Of a stretch of DNA of 64,000 nucleotides, positions 47,954 to 61,446 are shown one piece after another. Every line of letters begins with the position of its first letter. Within the stretch, counting starts at the first letter, position 1. The notes under the pieces were generated by a model. It did no database searches and was not told the DNA's origin. It was given only the letters and a program-made list of their open reading frames with translations. Made by a program: the position numbers and the translations under genes. Source of the DNA: Pocillopora verrucosa (lineage: Eukaryota > Cnidaria > Anthozoa > Scleractinia > Pocilloporidae); assembly GCF_036669915.1 (NCBI RefSeq), contig NC_089319.1, positions 13,933,471 through 13,997,470 of the forward strand, given 5' to 3'.

Positions 47954-50900
47954 ATGGATGGTACAGAATGGATACCCCATACAACAAAGTCAGGAAAGAT
48001 TCTGTATTACATAAATCCAGCCACTGGGGAATGTAAATGGCAAAACCAACTTAACAAGGTACATGGTGTATGAATTAATTCTTGTCATTAGTGTTATTAG
48101 TGACTCTTTGATGTCTTAAAAGATCTCGGTGAGGGTCTTGAAGCCTCTTAAGGTTCATGGTATATGGATTGACTGCTTTAAAAAATTTCACTTTTACATG
48201 GTTGCTTTAAAACAAAAATCCTCATAACTATTTCAAAATCTGAAAGGTTAACCATACCTATGGAATACAACTAGATCTCTAAAAGTTTTCAGCAAATGAT
48301 TGTTGTAGAGATATTAAAAGTGGTACATGTAGCTTGAATTACTGATTTGCCTTAACTGGTTCATTTCCATGCATGAATTAAGGGAACCAGCTGTAGAAAC
48401 AGGATGCTTTGGAACCAGAGATGTGAGATGCTTAAGTGTGCTTCATTTGCAAATTGTCTTTACTCCCATGAATTAAGTAGTGTTTGTATCTAATGTTTTT
48501 GAATGCTTAATGGAATCATTAGAATAATATCCAATGTATTTAAACATTCTCAAAATTCTCTTGTTGGGGTGTTAGTCATGGCAATTATAAAATTCAAGAA
48601 TAAGAAAATGTCCCCTAGACACATCACTTTGTAAATAATTATTGATGACTCCACCTCTTCACTATCAGCTCAGCCAACTACTTTTCTTAAGTGTAAAAAA
48701 TACCTTTTCAAAGAAATACTGTTTGGTAAAATCAATCATCACAATGGAAATGCTTCCTAATAATATTTTTTGAGTTGAGGATGACTCGACAAGTATAGAG
48801 CAACCTGAGTGTTCATACAACCAAAGTTTCTCAGTGGTTTTTTGTATATATTTTCCTTTATCCTTCTTGCTGAAATTAGCAGCTGTTGGTCTGTTGCTAA
48901 CACATTCCTCTGATTTACTTGTTTTGTGCAGGAAGACAGTCAAAGCAGTATTTGTAACACAGACATAAACTCTAAGCAGTCATGTACTCAAGCCTGTCGC
49001 TCCTCACCCAGGTGTGATGGTGAAGAAGTTATTGCTTCTACATCTGCTTTTGGCTCCAAAACAACTGTCTCTGAGTCATGGACTCAAGAGAGATATCCTA
49101 TACTAAGTAATTCTACAAACCCCAGCCCAAAAGGAAAAGATGAAAAAGAAGGTAGAGAGAAGTCTGAAAATGATGTTCAGTTTGTAAAAAATCAAGAACG
49201 TCAAATGACAGTGGATGTCTTGGCAGAATGTGTAAGTAGCACAGTGAAACAACAACATACTTTGGCAGCCAATTGAAGTTGAAAGAAACTTTTAAGTGAA
49301 AATTTCTTTAGATAGAAAGTGAGCATTAAGAGTTCATGGTATAAAATGATTTAAAAAAAACATCCTTGAAAGCTGTCTTGACAGAAGACATTTTCAGATC
49401 ACATTTTGGTGGGTTCTGAACATTGTAACAGAGGGTTTCTACAAATTGGAAAAATTTTGGACAAAGCTGTTTAAGAACATTCTATACATAACTTTTGTGG
49501 GTATAATAAACATGTGGGTATTGGCAGATCTAAGGTGGAGATCCCGTATTTTTGCCCATGTGAAGGGAAGTTCAGTAATTATCAGGGACTTAAAACCTTA
49601 GGTATTTTCAAGCAGCAGTTAGCACTTCTCCCATCTGTGGGATTTTATTAGAGAGAAATGCTTACAATCTTTGTGCCTTTCCTGATATATGAGGTTATCA
49701 CTAATTATTTTTATGAATTCAATTCATGCAACTACAGTTAGGCAATAAAAATTTAAATTTGAATGTTTTAAAAGAGTGATTGCCTTTTTGAAGAAAATAA
49801 GACAATGAAGTTCAGGGTCAAGTTGTGAAAACACCCAAAATAACCTAGAGTTTGATTAAGCCACTTAGTTTTTCAGCTGACATGATGATAATAGTAATGA
49901 TAATGATTATAATGCAAAATGATACTAACAATAACAACAACAGTATTAGTAATAATTTTAATAATAATATTTAATTACGTTGGTCACAACCTGACTCAGA
50001 ATGATAAAATTTTGTTGTTTGTGTTATTAGAAAACTGCCCGTATTCACTGCATTGAGAGTGGTGCTGTCACAGTTTTACAAACATCAAGTAAGTTTGTCT
50101 GTCTGTCAAAGCTTACAACAGTGGACATTCTGCTGCATTTTGTAATAACCTCACATTTTGTAATAATGGTTGTGGGTTTTTGTGATGAAGGATGCAGTGT
50201 TTTGAAATAACTGTCCATCTACACAATTTGTAACATTAACAGTATTATTCCACAGATTGGGTATTTTTGGTTTCCCTCTTCTTAAAAATTATTTGTCAAG
50301 CATCAGTTTTGTTTCTTTAAAGAAGAAACAGACACATAACTCAAACAGTTACTACATGTCAGGAAACATTGGCAATATGTTGGAGATATCTCAGAAGATC
50401 AAAGTGCAATACTGGATTATGGCATTGTATGTGTTTGTGGCAAAGTCCCTGTACAAATTAATACAAATTGCCTCAGGAGGTAGTTGCAGATTGCATAGAC
50501 CAACAATTACTTCAAAATGCTGCAGCCCCTATTATGAAATGTGTAGGTTTTTACAAAATGCTGCAGAAGATTGGACTAAGGTGATATTCTTTATTAACTG
50601 ATTTTGTGCAAAGCACTCACATTGTCAGCTATATTTCCAGTGAATTGTGGAGCAATATCATTTCAACTGACCATATCAAGTAATATGGGAATGCATGGGT
50701 TTCCCCTTATTTGATTTACTAGGCTCTGAAATTTTACTGGAAACTAAAGCATCACCTTCAACACAATCAAAACTAGAACTAACTTCAACTTGGTGTTTTG
50801 TGTTTTCCTTCACTTAAAGATGGCTGATGTGCTAACTTTTAATACTCAGTGACTTCTTCTTTGATGTGATTGGCTAGTGTGTTTTGTTTGGGTTTGGCTT

Positions 50901-52022
50901 CATAGCACTCATTGAATAGCACTTTGGATATGTACATCATGCTTATTTTACCACCCTACCTGGCATATGGACCAATAGTGTACATTATATGTCCAGAAAT
51001 TAGGGCCCTCCATTTGAACAAAGACCTCCAAATCAACTGCTTTTGAGTAACTGACAGGGGAAGAGTACAATTATATATATTGCTTAGGTATAAAAGTGAT
51101 TCTCTTTTGGTTTGTGAGTAGTATAAGAATTTTCTCAAGAATCATTATCTTACCCCTTGATATCCATCCATAAATTGCACTGAACTTTTTGTTCAGTGCA
51201 GTGTCTGTCTGTACATGTGTCTGCAACTAATGGGTAACTGTACTATATATTGCCAAAACACAGAATAACTGAACTTTTGTTCTAAAGGGATGTTATTCAG
51301 GAAATGAAAATTGGAGCACAAACATCGGTGTAAGATGAAATTTTTTCTCTGCTCTAGGTAGCCACTCAGGCAGTGCACAGGTGACTGGAAATGAGTCAAG
51401 TGAAAGTGTTGTCCAGCAGGAGATACTTCAGTGTCCACAGTGCACTGAAGAGTTTTCCTGTCCAAATAAATTTACCACACACCTGCGTAGCCATCCGGGA
51501 ATTGATCCGTTGAAATGCCCAGTGTGTTCTAAGGAATACTCATCATCCACATCTCTGAGCACGCATCTGAGAACTCACACGGGGGAAAAGCCATTCTCAT
51601 GCCCACGGTGCCCCAAATGCTTTAGTCAATCAAGTCACTTGACCACACACATGCGTGTGCACACGGGAGAGAAGCCGTATCAATGTCCTAAGTGTCCAAA
51701 GACGTTTGGACAGTCGAGCCACCTGACGTTGCACCTGCGCATTCATAACGGTGAGAAACCATTTCAATGTCGCTTCTGCAGCAAAGGGTTTTCTCATTCG
51801 TCAGCTCTGAGTACGCATATGAGAACCCATACTGGTGAAAAACCCTTCCAGTGTCCAAACTGCCCGAAGAAGTTTTGTCAGTCAAGTCACCTCAAAATTC
51901 ATGTACGAACACATACTGGAGAAAGACCGTTTCAATGTCCACACTGTCAGAAATGTTTTCGACAATCTTGTTACCTAACTAAGCACGTGCGAGGCCATTT
52001 AAAAACGGAACAAAGTTTCTAA
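47954..52022 (+). CDS. WW domain plus seven C2H2 zinc fingers, nuclear protein candidate
   Basis: Four coding exons: 47954-48058, 48932-49231, 50031-50088 and 51358-52022. All are GT-AG with matching phases (0, 0, 1), giving 1128 bases and 375 residues. Exon 1 is a WW domain: W6 and W29 are 23 apart, with a central KILYYINPATGE; the usual Pro after the second Trp is replaced (WQNQ). Exons 2-3 (36-154) are a Ser/Thr/charged linker without a recognised domain. Exon 4 encodes seven C2H2 fingers (about residues 180-368) of C-x2-C-x12-H-x3-H form. Most are joined by TGEKP-type linkers; fingers 1-2 use PGIDP and 4-5 NGEKP. The fingers predict DNA binding, and the WW domain predicts binding to PPxY-type ligands. 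I know of no standard family with this arrangement. If the splicing is wrong, the WW exon could belong to a separate transcript. Confidence 0.8.
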
Positions 52023-55000
52023 TAACTAAGATGTATATTTAACACAGAAAAATGTAAGCTATGATTCAGTAACGGTACTTAAAACAGTTAAAATATTTTT
52101 GTCTTTTCTTCCTCGTTTGCATTACTATTACTTAACTAAACAGCAAAAATGAACTCTGAACCGAAATGGAGGCTAAGAATTCCAATAATGAATTGCAGAT
52201 ATTGCTTCAATTTTATTTCTTCTTTTGATTCTAAACTTTTGCTTCGATCAAGCAGATAAAACGAGAACTTTACAGCGTGTTTCATTACACTTTTAATGGT
52301 AGATTTTTTCCGGGAGTTTGAGAATGTGATGAAACATTGTTTCTTTCGTTTGATGCTTCTTATTACATTTTATGAGTTGGAAAACCAACAACACCAGCTG
52401 TTACTGAAAATACATTTGCAGAGCTCTTGCATATCAAATGAGAAAAATTTGATTATTGAATCATGGCTGTGCTTTCCTTCACAAAACGATATTTTGCCGG
52501 CTTTCAACCTTGTTGAAACAGCGTTTACTCTCCCCTCGAATCCGAAGGCATCAATTCTTTTCCGTCTTTTTTCCTTTCAATTTACATTCTTCAAAATACG
52601 CAAACGTTAGAACGCTTGACCACGTAGCTCTTACGTTCAAATCGATAACGTTGTTTAAATGCAAAGGTAAGACCCTGAACAAACATCGAACCAAACCCGA
52701 TAAAACCTAAAAAAGAATCCGAAGAAACTCTATCAGATTTTTCAACGATGGCCAGTGTCGGTGATGAACCACGACGATAGTCCGCCATCTTGAAAATATA
52801 GTGCCTACAGCTTTCCTAGAAGGAAAGCACAGTAGGCACAAAACTATTCCAAAATCCCATTTTGTTCTCTAACATCGCCAATGTTAATAAGAATATTTTA
52901 GATACCCTTAAAAAATCTATACCTTTGAATCTACACCTGTTTTTAACAGTTCAACCTTTGACTCTGAGTCAAAGTTCACAAAATTGATCAATCTGATTAC
53001 AGGAAGTAACCCATTATCAATTCTTAGCCATCTATGCTTGCTTTGGTCCAGAACTTTTCGTGGCTCTCTATGATTAATTTGGGATTATTTACGTTTCCAT
53101 AATCTAATTGGTTAGTTTTGTTAAATTAAATTGGTAACAGCTGCGCCATTTAAATACGGCAGAGGATTTTCTCAATATTCAATGAAGGCCGGTGAGGAAG
53201 GATAAGGAAGCTGATTGAAAGTATGAAGCTTTATGGGTTTGCATGTGCATGTGAGAATGAAGAAAGAGGAAGGTTGGTGAGGGTGACTCAAGGGAATAAA
53301 GATTGTTATAATAAAGTTCGGAGATAACGCGCGCTGTCATTGGTTGAAAGAGCGTGCTCTATGAGAGTATAGAGCATAGAGCTGAGCTACAGCTGTCATG
53401 CCATCTGCCAATTGTACTGTGTTCGAGCTTTTCCGGGACTTCTTTTTAGCTTTTTTCCGATAATTGAAAGTGAAATTTCGGAACTGAAGCGAGCCGGCAA
53501 GTAGCAACAGAAGAATCAAACAAAGGTTTGTAAACATACTAGGCGCCGTAATTTACGTTATTAAAACGTGAGCAGTTACGAAAATCCTCAAAGGGAAAAC
53601 AAAATAAACATTCCGAGTTTTAAAGATTTGCAAGCTTACGTACGGTAATAAAAATCAAACACAGCTAACATTCGAAAAGTATATAAAGTTCAGTGTTAAA
53701 AAACAAAACAAAACAGAAATGATGACAAATATAACCAAACTGGCATAATTGTTAAAATTCATACTAATCATGACGGTGTCTGAGCGAATATGATCACGCT
53801 AAGTTCATCGCAGCTCGCTCATCACGGCGATCTCCGGTCATCACAGTAAAGCAAGCCTCAGAAACTACATCGGCCACCCTTCAAGTGAAAAAATAAGAGC
53901 TTGCTCTGATATCCTTTCCGATACGTTGAGTGGAAAGTCACATCCGTCACTGCAGCCGAGTTTTGCGGCGCTGTCATCACGAACGATCTTTATGTTCCGG
54001 TGAATTCGGCTGTCGTTCATTCAAAAAACACTCGCCTTGAACAGTTTGTTTTCGACCCTGTCATGTGAAAAAACTCGCGTGTTTTTATGAGCCATAATTC
54101 GGCTGAAGTTCACTGAACATTTCACTACAAGATTCTGTATTAGAGACTTAAAAACTTCAGGCAAAAGTGTTAAGAAGTGTCAAGAAGTGGGAAGAAGCAC
54201 TCGACTACGTCTCGTGTTTCTCCCTACACTTCTTTCGTGCTCTAGCCGCTTCCTGCGTGCTTTACAACAGAACAGAGCACAGTCAAGGCTTCTCTATTTG
54301 TTAAGTAAAAGTTCACGAGGATAAAGACCAAAAAAAATTGTGTGAAGGTGGATGGAGATGATTCAGGGAGAAGGGAAGATAAGAAGGTAGATATATACTG
54401 TGAATTGTCCCTGGAGTGTCCATTTCTTCAATATTTGTGTACTTGGACACGAACTTGTTACTCAGCCACGTTATCCCAGATTCCGAGTCAAACACGAGAT
54501 ATGGAAAACCTAACATCCCACCACATGGAAAACAATGGCAACTAAGGCATATTGGTGACGGTAAATTAAGTCCTTTCAAAAGAAAGCAGAGCAGTGATCC
54601 AATTTTTATGGAGATTCTCGAGGAAGACTTAATGTTTGATAACGTAACACAAAATTGTTGTATAATAAAATTACACCAAGTGAACATAAGGTTACACCCA
54701 TTAAGCTTGGCTTGTGGTTTCACTGTTGTGAGAAAGATACGTTACGCGAGAAGTACAGCGCATGCAATTTCAGCTGCAAATCTTAACAACTCGGCTATCC
54801 AATTTGACGTTGTTAAACACTTTTGTAACAGTATATAAACGTAACTGCAGTAAACTGCGAGTGCCATTCTTTCCTCGACGTGAATTTTGTTCAAAAGGTT
54901 CTTTTTCGTTGTAGTTAATTTGAATCTTGATTCATGGCCATATCCTGTAATAAATGGACAGGTGAGTCTATGATGAGTTTGCAACCAGTGTTGAGAAAAA

Positions 55001-56165
55001 TAAAAACTTGATTCCTGATTATGACCTTATTACTAGGACCTTCGTGGAGGAGTTCCCTAGAACCTGAATTCATGGATTTGTGTTTAGACCGGCTTGATAA
55101 TTGTTAGGGAACCTTACAGTGATTGAGTGATCACATAACATGATTAATGAATAAACAAAATCAGATAAGAGATTGTTCGAGTGTGAATATGTCACAGGTG
55201 CTATGGTCAGAAAACATGACACCCTCTATCCTTCAAGCCGATTCGTTGAAGGGTCTCACAGGTACATGTATTGCTTGTATATGTTAAGCGCTCCTCGGTA
55301 GAGCAATTTAAGCAGTCAACCACACGTTTTGGAAAAAAGAGAGCATACTGTACCTAAGTCAACAAGAAAAGGTTTGACATAGTAACAAGCTAAAGTTGTT
55401 CCTTTTATCTGTAGGATGCTGTGACAGGTTGACCGAGGTTCCACATTTTCCATTTATTGCGTTTACCCCTACTCTCTTTGTAAAAGAATATTTTTACTTC
55501 GCGCAATCGAAAAATTCTTTCGGGAACACATTTTGTAATAAGATACTCTTGCTGTGTTTGGAGTATATTTTTTGTCGAGTAAATATTATAGAAGAAGTGT
55601 TATGTTGCGGACCTATTTGTATAATAGGAACATTTTGCTTCGACAAATTGCAAAATGTGAATATTGTCTTGTGATAAATGGTTCTTCGCCTGAAATAGTG
55701 CTACTAGGAATCCTCAGGGACTAGCTCGGCTGCAAGAAGGCCTGCGATTTGAACACAGAACATGGAACATGGGACATGAAAAGTATAATATATCTCAAAC
55801 AATCGAGTTCTATTCCAGAAAGCATTTCTAAGAGAAGATAACCGGCTTGTCCTTCATAAAAGCTTACAGATCGTCTTCGAAAATAAGTCAGTAATCTTTC
55901 AATTACCATAATATTTGATGACTATTTCTTGGTCTAGCGCTGCCCCTTTATAATAAGCGCAGGTATCCTCCGTTATCCACAGTTATCTACAACTGGAAGT
56001 TACCGCAATACGGTATTACTGGAAAATATGTATGGAAAGGTGGTTTCAATGGTTACCTGACCTTCAAAGACGCCTTCATTCCAAGATGCTCTTGTCAAAG
56101 TTTCACGATGTCTTTTTAATATACCATCTCTATTTACATTTTTCTTTAGGGAATCCCGCGGGAGA
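52023..56165. other. Intergenic, no firm gene
   Basis: Contains the weak minus-strand candidate at 52591-52788. Overlapping open frames on both strands at 54313-54838 are mutually shadowing and have no domain. A short palindromic stretch (GAGCGTGCTCTATGAGAG...TAGAGCATAGAGC) lies near 53350-53390. Confidence 0.4.
52591..52788 (-). CDS. Weak candidate first exon or small membrane protein
   Basis: 65-codon minus-strand frame. Its ATG has a strong context (AAGATGGCGG). The frame reads MADYRRGSSPTLAIVEKSDR, then a hydrophobic stretch (FLGFIGFGSMFVQGLTFAF) and a basic tail. A donor-like GAACGTAAGAG occurs within it, so it could be a first exon, but no downstream exon was found between here and the zinc-finger gene, which is transcribed toward it. 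No homology recognised. Confidence 0.22.
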   Translation of the reverse strand: MADYRRGSSPTLAIVEKSDRVSSDSFLGFIGFGSMFVQGLTFAFKQRYRFERKSYVVKRSNVCVF

Positions 56166-58410
56166 ATGAGAGTATCTTTAAGAGGAATGACTATTTTGAT
56201 CAATAGTTTTCCTATGGTTATGTTGTTGACTATAGCTTCAGGTAACGTAAGGAAAGCAATGATCCGTAAGTGGAAACTATATTGGTAATTATGATCAACT
56301 GCCCACACGCGTGTCGATTTGTGGGGTATCTTCATGATTCCAACGCAGAAATAGTTTTCTTTGTCACATTATATGTCATAGAACTTCTTGCAAACGACCT
56401 GTGTCTGTGACGGGAGCCTGAGAATATCATAAGTGCTTTAAAATGATCATAAAATATTTCCCGCAAAACAGTTGTTTATAGCATTAACAACATGATGCAA
56501 ATTTCTGACTGGGCGCCTGCCATGAAAGCAAAACGCATGTAACAGCCAGTCTGTTTACAGTAAGATTAACACAATCTCGTTGCCAGCAGCTGATCAGTTC
56601 AAGTGCCATAACAAGGTAGACATGGTTATTCTATTGGACGTATCAGGGAGCATTACAGTGAATCAGTTTAAGATCGCAAAGAAATTTGCTGCTGACCTTG
56701 TAAAACACTTTGACATTTCGAAAGTCAGGACTAATGTGGCCATCGCATCATACAGTCAATACGTGAAAACTGGAAGGACTTTTTACGATGATGCTTCTCA
56801 AGAAGCTGTATTAAAGGCGATAGATGGAATCCATTATGAGGGAGCCGCCAGTAGACTCGATCTTGCGTTTGGACTTGTGCAGTTTGGACTTTTCAGTGGT
56901 AAACAAGGGGCAAGGATATGTGATAAAGGTTAGTAGTAACGTTGTTCTTAAAGTGGTTTGAGGTGCTGGCACACTTTAATCCTGGGTTATAAAAGATAAG
57001 TATTTTTAACAATGACCATACATTCATTAGCCTTGAGAATTTGCTAATGATTTTCCTAATTCTCTACGCTATTCTACTTTTCAATGAACAAAAATTGTTT
57101 AATCGCGACAAAATTCAACTTGGTCGCGATAACCGATCCGGTCCTATTACCCGGGTGGAAATTTTTCCTGTGGCTCCGTTCACAAGGCCAGCCTGGCTTT
57201 CCATACCCGTAAAGAGACAGTGGGTACACGTAACACTGCTCATCGAATACCGGAAAACTTCCAGGAAAACCAGCTGATGTCGGTGAGCTTCCCCAGCACG
57301 GCCCATAACCTCTGGTTATATTGCAAGCTCAGAAAAAGTTTAATTAGCGGAGTTTACGATGAAAGTTCATTCAGTGATCGACATTAAAAGAATCAAACAT
57401 ATCAGCTAAATGAATTTTATATCCTGCTTTGAACTTTTGAACTTCAAAGGGTAGCGATCAAACTAGCATAAAAATTATACCTTTTTTAATATTTTGAATT
57501 TGAAAGCTTTGTCTTTGGACGCCATAATAATTCGTAATAATATTAACATTTGAATATGAAAGCAATCTTCGAACACTACTTGAGCAGGAGTGAAAATAGG
57601 GCCTGAAAAAATTGCTGCGGAGATCACTTTCATATTCACGTCTTTATCCGCAGTTCAAATATACGACTTTCATATATTCATAGTCGTTTATTCACCACTT
57701 CACGGGTTTATTTGGTACCAACTGTTTCGTTTAATAAATAGGCGTTGCCTCGTGTTGACAGATTTATTCGATGACAAGAATCGTGATTGACATTAATTCA
57801 ATAGATTGATTTAAAAGCGTTAGATTATTATGTTTTAAGTCAGTTTTTCAGCAGAATCGAAGTGAGAAAGAAGTTATTTTGTTATCGTTTTTCTGTCTCT
57901 AAATCCGCTTACCTGGAGAATCTGCTAACCCGTAAAGTGAGACTGTTGTAACAACCCGCCACAGAAGTAAGTTTATATTGAAGTTTTTGAATTTAGTTAC
58001 AAGATAAAGACTTGATTTGCGTTTAATAACAAAACGTCAACCTCCTTATCTGAAAACTTAAAGAGAAATTTTTCTTATCACTTTCGAGGTATTCTTTCAT
58101 TTTCAGACGACATACTTCATGACTTTGGTATCTAACTTCATCCACAGGTGTAAAGAAGGTTGCAGTGTTTGTCACAGATGGCAAGAGCACTAGAGGAGTA
58201 GAATTCACAAGACAGAGTGCTGATTCATTAATAGAGAGAGGTATCACCTTATTCTCTGTGGCTATCTCTGATCACGTTGATGAAGATGAACTTAACGAGT
58301 TGGCGAGTACGCCAAGAAAAAGCCATCAGCTTGTTATAGACACCCCAGGCAAGTTCTTCACAAAAGAGCAGGTTGAACGCTTCGCAAAGGAAATTTGCAA
58401 AATCGACTAA
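56166..58410 (+). CDS. Secreted single-VWA-domain protein
   Basis: Three exons: 56166-56241, 56590-56928 and 58148-58410, all GT-AG, phases 1 and 1, total 678 bases and 225 residues. Exon 1 is a signal peptide (MRVSLRGMTILINSFP then MVMLLTIASA) with a likely cut after ASA; a shorter start at 56187 is also possible. Exons 2-3 are one von Willebrand factor A domain (about residues 34-215). It has the MIDAS motif DVSGS at 42-46, a Ser113 where MIDAS usually has Thr, and TDG with Asp149. A Cys at 31 and one near the end (EICKID) could form the closing disulphide of VWA modules. The protein ends right after the domain, so it is a minimal VWA protein rather than a collagen or matrilin. VWA proteins bind matrix ligands through a divalent metal, and several are known from coral skeletal matrix; a role there is only a possibility. 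Confidence 0.8.
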
Positions 58411-59584
58411 ACGATAATATTTCACCATTGAAAGCTGATAAAATTTCAACAACGACGTCTGCTACGTTAAACTATACCTTTATTAGAATATTTAACCATT
58501 TTTTGAATAAATTAATAAAACGTCAGATTGAAATAAATGTAAAGGAAAAGAACGGAGATGTTGATTGTCCTTGTCAGAGCATTCTGGTTATGTAAGCGAA
58601 TATGGAAAAAGGTAAAGTAAGCTTCTTTATGTACTTTTTTTCTGGTCTTTACCTTTCTTGATTAATTGACACACTTAACCACACACCATAGTTGATGACC
58701 AACTCGAATGAAATCAAAGGGCTCTTGGAGCCAGCTCATTCATGCTATGGCTTAAGTTTGTATCGATTTCTTGGACTTGTTGAATATAGGTACAGTTGAA
58801 TTCGGTTTATGTGAACTTGCAAAACTTTTAGAATAAATTCTCTCTTATTTTAGGCGGTTGTGTGATAAGAAAACTTGTGCGTTCTTTGATGAGAATTGGA
58901 AAAAAGGTTGTGTGGGCTGGAGGTAGGATGGACAGAGGTCATTGGGCAGACAATGTCCTTTTTGTTGGTGTGTGTGTGTTTGTGTAGCCACCAAACAGAT
59001 GAGTGATAAAACCACCACACAAGTAAACAAATGGCCAGTCACGAAAGCAACTCTTCGCTTTTCCCTATAAAAATTCGCTGGCTCCTCATGTACTAAGCCA
59101 GTAACAATATAAGGCACATATGGAAAAATCAATGTGTGTACACCCCTGAACATTGAAAATATATCAAGTCGAAGGAACAGTTTTGGTCTCGGTCCGCATT
59201 TTTGTCAACAAAATGAACACAGATCGATTTAAACGATGAACCGTACGGACCACGTGCAAAGATGTCAATTGTTTCTCGAATATTGCGTGTATTAAATATC
59301 CAACAGTGACATCTCCTTTACATCTCTATCTACATCTACTTTTATTAAGTTAGTAAATTCTGTACCGAAATCTCACCAACCAACTCGCGCGCAAAATGAG
59401 AAGACTACATGAAAGCTTGAAATTATATTAAGAACGATTGTGATAAAGAAACGAGGAAAGAATATTCCTCAATATATAGTGCAAATAGTTGTGAACGATA
59501 ATCGCGGAAAGCGATTGCGCGACACTCGGTAACTTGTAAGATGACATGTTATCACGTATCAGACGAAAACACAGTATAAATTCT

Positions 59585-59690
59585 CAGTCTGAATTTTTTG
59601 CCCAGTCTGCAGTCTGCATTCTGTACCTAGTCTGCATTTTGTACCCGGTCTTCAGTCTGCAGTCTGCTGTCGGCATTTTGTACTGACCCG
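59585..59690. repeat. CAGTCTGCA / GCATTTTGTAC minisatellite
   Basis: About five degenerate copies of a unit combining CAGTCTGCA and GCATTYTGTACC, in direct orientation. Confidence 0.7.
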
Positions 59691-60126
59691 ATTGGTACTA
59701 TTGTTTTTATTCCAGCGAGCCTCAAGTCCGGACCGAAATATTGGAGCTCAAAAAAAAATTATTGTGAGACTATCTTGGCCGCTTTGATTGATGTTTGGAC
59801 TGTATGTGGAGGAGCTCATGAGGAAAAGTACAATGTAGAGCAATGATTACTTTATACTAACTGAGGACGAACGCAAATGCGCGGCTTACTAATAAGCTCT
59901 TTCGCGTGGTCACAGCGTGTGTTGAAATGAACCCGCTACGGGTCCCCTAGGTGTGAACATTTCGGCTTCTTGATTCAAGTTGCTTTTTCAGAAGTTCGGA
60001 AATGTGGTTTGAGGTTATTTTTTTTATCAAACCATATTAACATTTAATTTCTTTCCATGGGAGTTTCTGAGCTTCATCGAAATTAATTTTGACTTTCACT
60101 AAGTGGGGAGGGGTAGCATGCGAGTC

Positions 60127-60204
60127 TACTTCCGTTCACGATCCATAATGCAACTTCCGTCCACGGAATATAACTTCCGTCCACGGTCGATAACTTCCGT
60201 CAAC
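60127..60204. repeat. ACTTCCGTCCACGG minisatellite
   Basis: Four direct copies of ACTTCCGTYCACGG followed by a short ATA-containing spacer, period about 20 bases (first unit 25). Confidence 0.8.
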
Positions 60205-61446
60205 ATCTGCTCCACCACGATACCTCATTCATTGCTTTCAGCATGAATGAGCTAAAATGAAGAGTGATGATCAACAGCAAAGCTAATCAGTTTAAATTTA
60301 GACTAACTACAGTAATAACCAAATCACCTCTTTTGATACACACAGTTACATCAACGTGTTGTGATAGGGTAGATTTGGTGATCAGATGCATTATTTGCGT
60401 CAAGAAACAAATGGCGGGTGTTTTAAAATTCCCAACAGAGAGTTAATAGAAGATCAATATCGAGCTTGACCTTGTTCGACATCGCCAAATCTGAAAGATA
60501 CTGGAAGGGATAACCAGGAGAATCATGTGTATGAACGGTTCCCCCTCGTTTGCTACCTGACATGTCCAAAAGAACAAAAGTTGAAAGCAAGGGGCCCACG
60601 ATATATGATGAAAATGAGTTGCTACTTATTGCCGATTTGTTCTGATAGTGATTATCCCATCGTAAGTCACTGTCACGTGAAAATAAGACTATCAAATTTC
60701 AAAGTTAGAAGTAAATCAAAAAGCAATTTATTGATACAACAGTTTCGTCAGTCCTAGTCAGTTATGCTAGTGAACCACGCGCCCATTTCTACATGATACA
60801 GATTCCAGAACGCTTTAACTCAGACGTAACTCACTAAAATCCTCCTGAAAAATCTGTTTGCTTGCTCTGACTGCAAGTGATTACCACCCAGCATTTCGTA
60901 AAATTTCCTTTACAAACATACCCTGAAATATTTTCATACCGAATCTAGTGGCTCTTTTGGTGGATATTAGTTCTGTTATTTCTTCAGTTGTAAGTTATGC
61001 GGCAAAGAAATATCTTTCCGCCATTGCTTCACGGCTCGCTCGTAAAAACCTTTCACTCACTTCGCTGACTAATTCATTGACCCAATTTGTCGTAGCTAGT
61101 TACAAGCTGATAAAATGGCTCTGTTCAGCCAATCAGAAGGCTACAGATTTAAAAAGTGTGCTCCAGATTTCAGTAATAGGTATTACTGTCGTCAAACATT
61201 GACAACCTGGTGACTAGTTATTTCACTTACTGTAATGAACCGAGCTGTAGGTAAGTTTATCCGATTTGACTCATTCCAAGAGAAGTTGCTGATGTCACAA
61301 ATTTCTCCAAATGGAAACTGTAATTATTTCTTGAAGGTCAAAGTAAGGCTAAAAAGTTGCAACATATAACGCTTATGAAAGAAAATCATAACCTGCCTTT
61401 TGCTATTCATATATTACTTCACTTCATGTATATAGTCACTATATAG

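Larger units (their letters stand above)
58411..61446. other. Intergenic, no gene recognised
   Basis: Holds two minisatellite-like clusters (59585-59690 and 60127-60204). An 84-codon plus-strand frame at 60948-61202 has low-complexity Ser/Leu composition and no domain. The 3' UTR of the FHA gene should lie just left of 61447. Confidence 0.4.

Noticed and set aside
54313-54838. Overlapping 136- and 140-codon frames on opposite strands
   Set aside because: Each shadows the other, composition is non-committal and no motif is visible.
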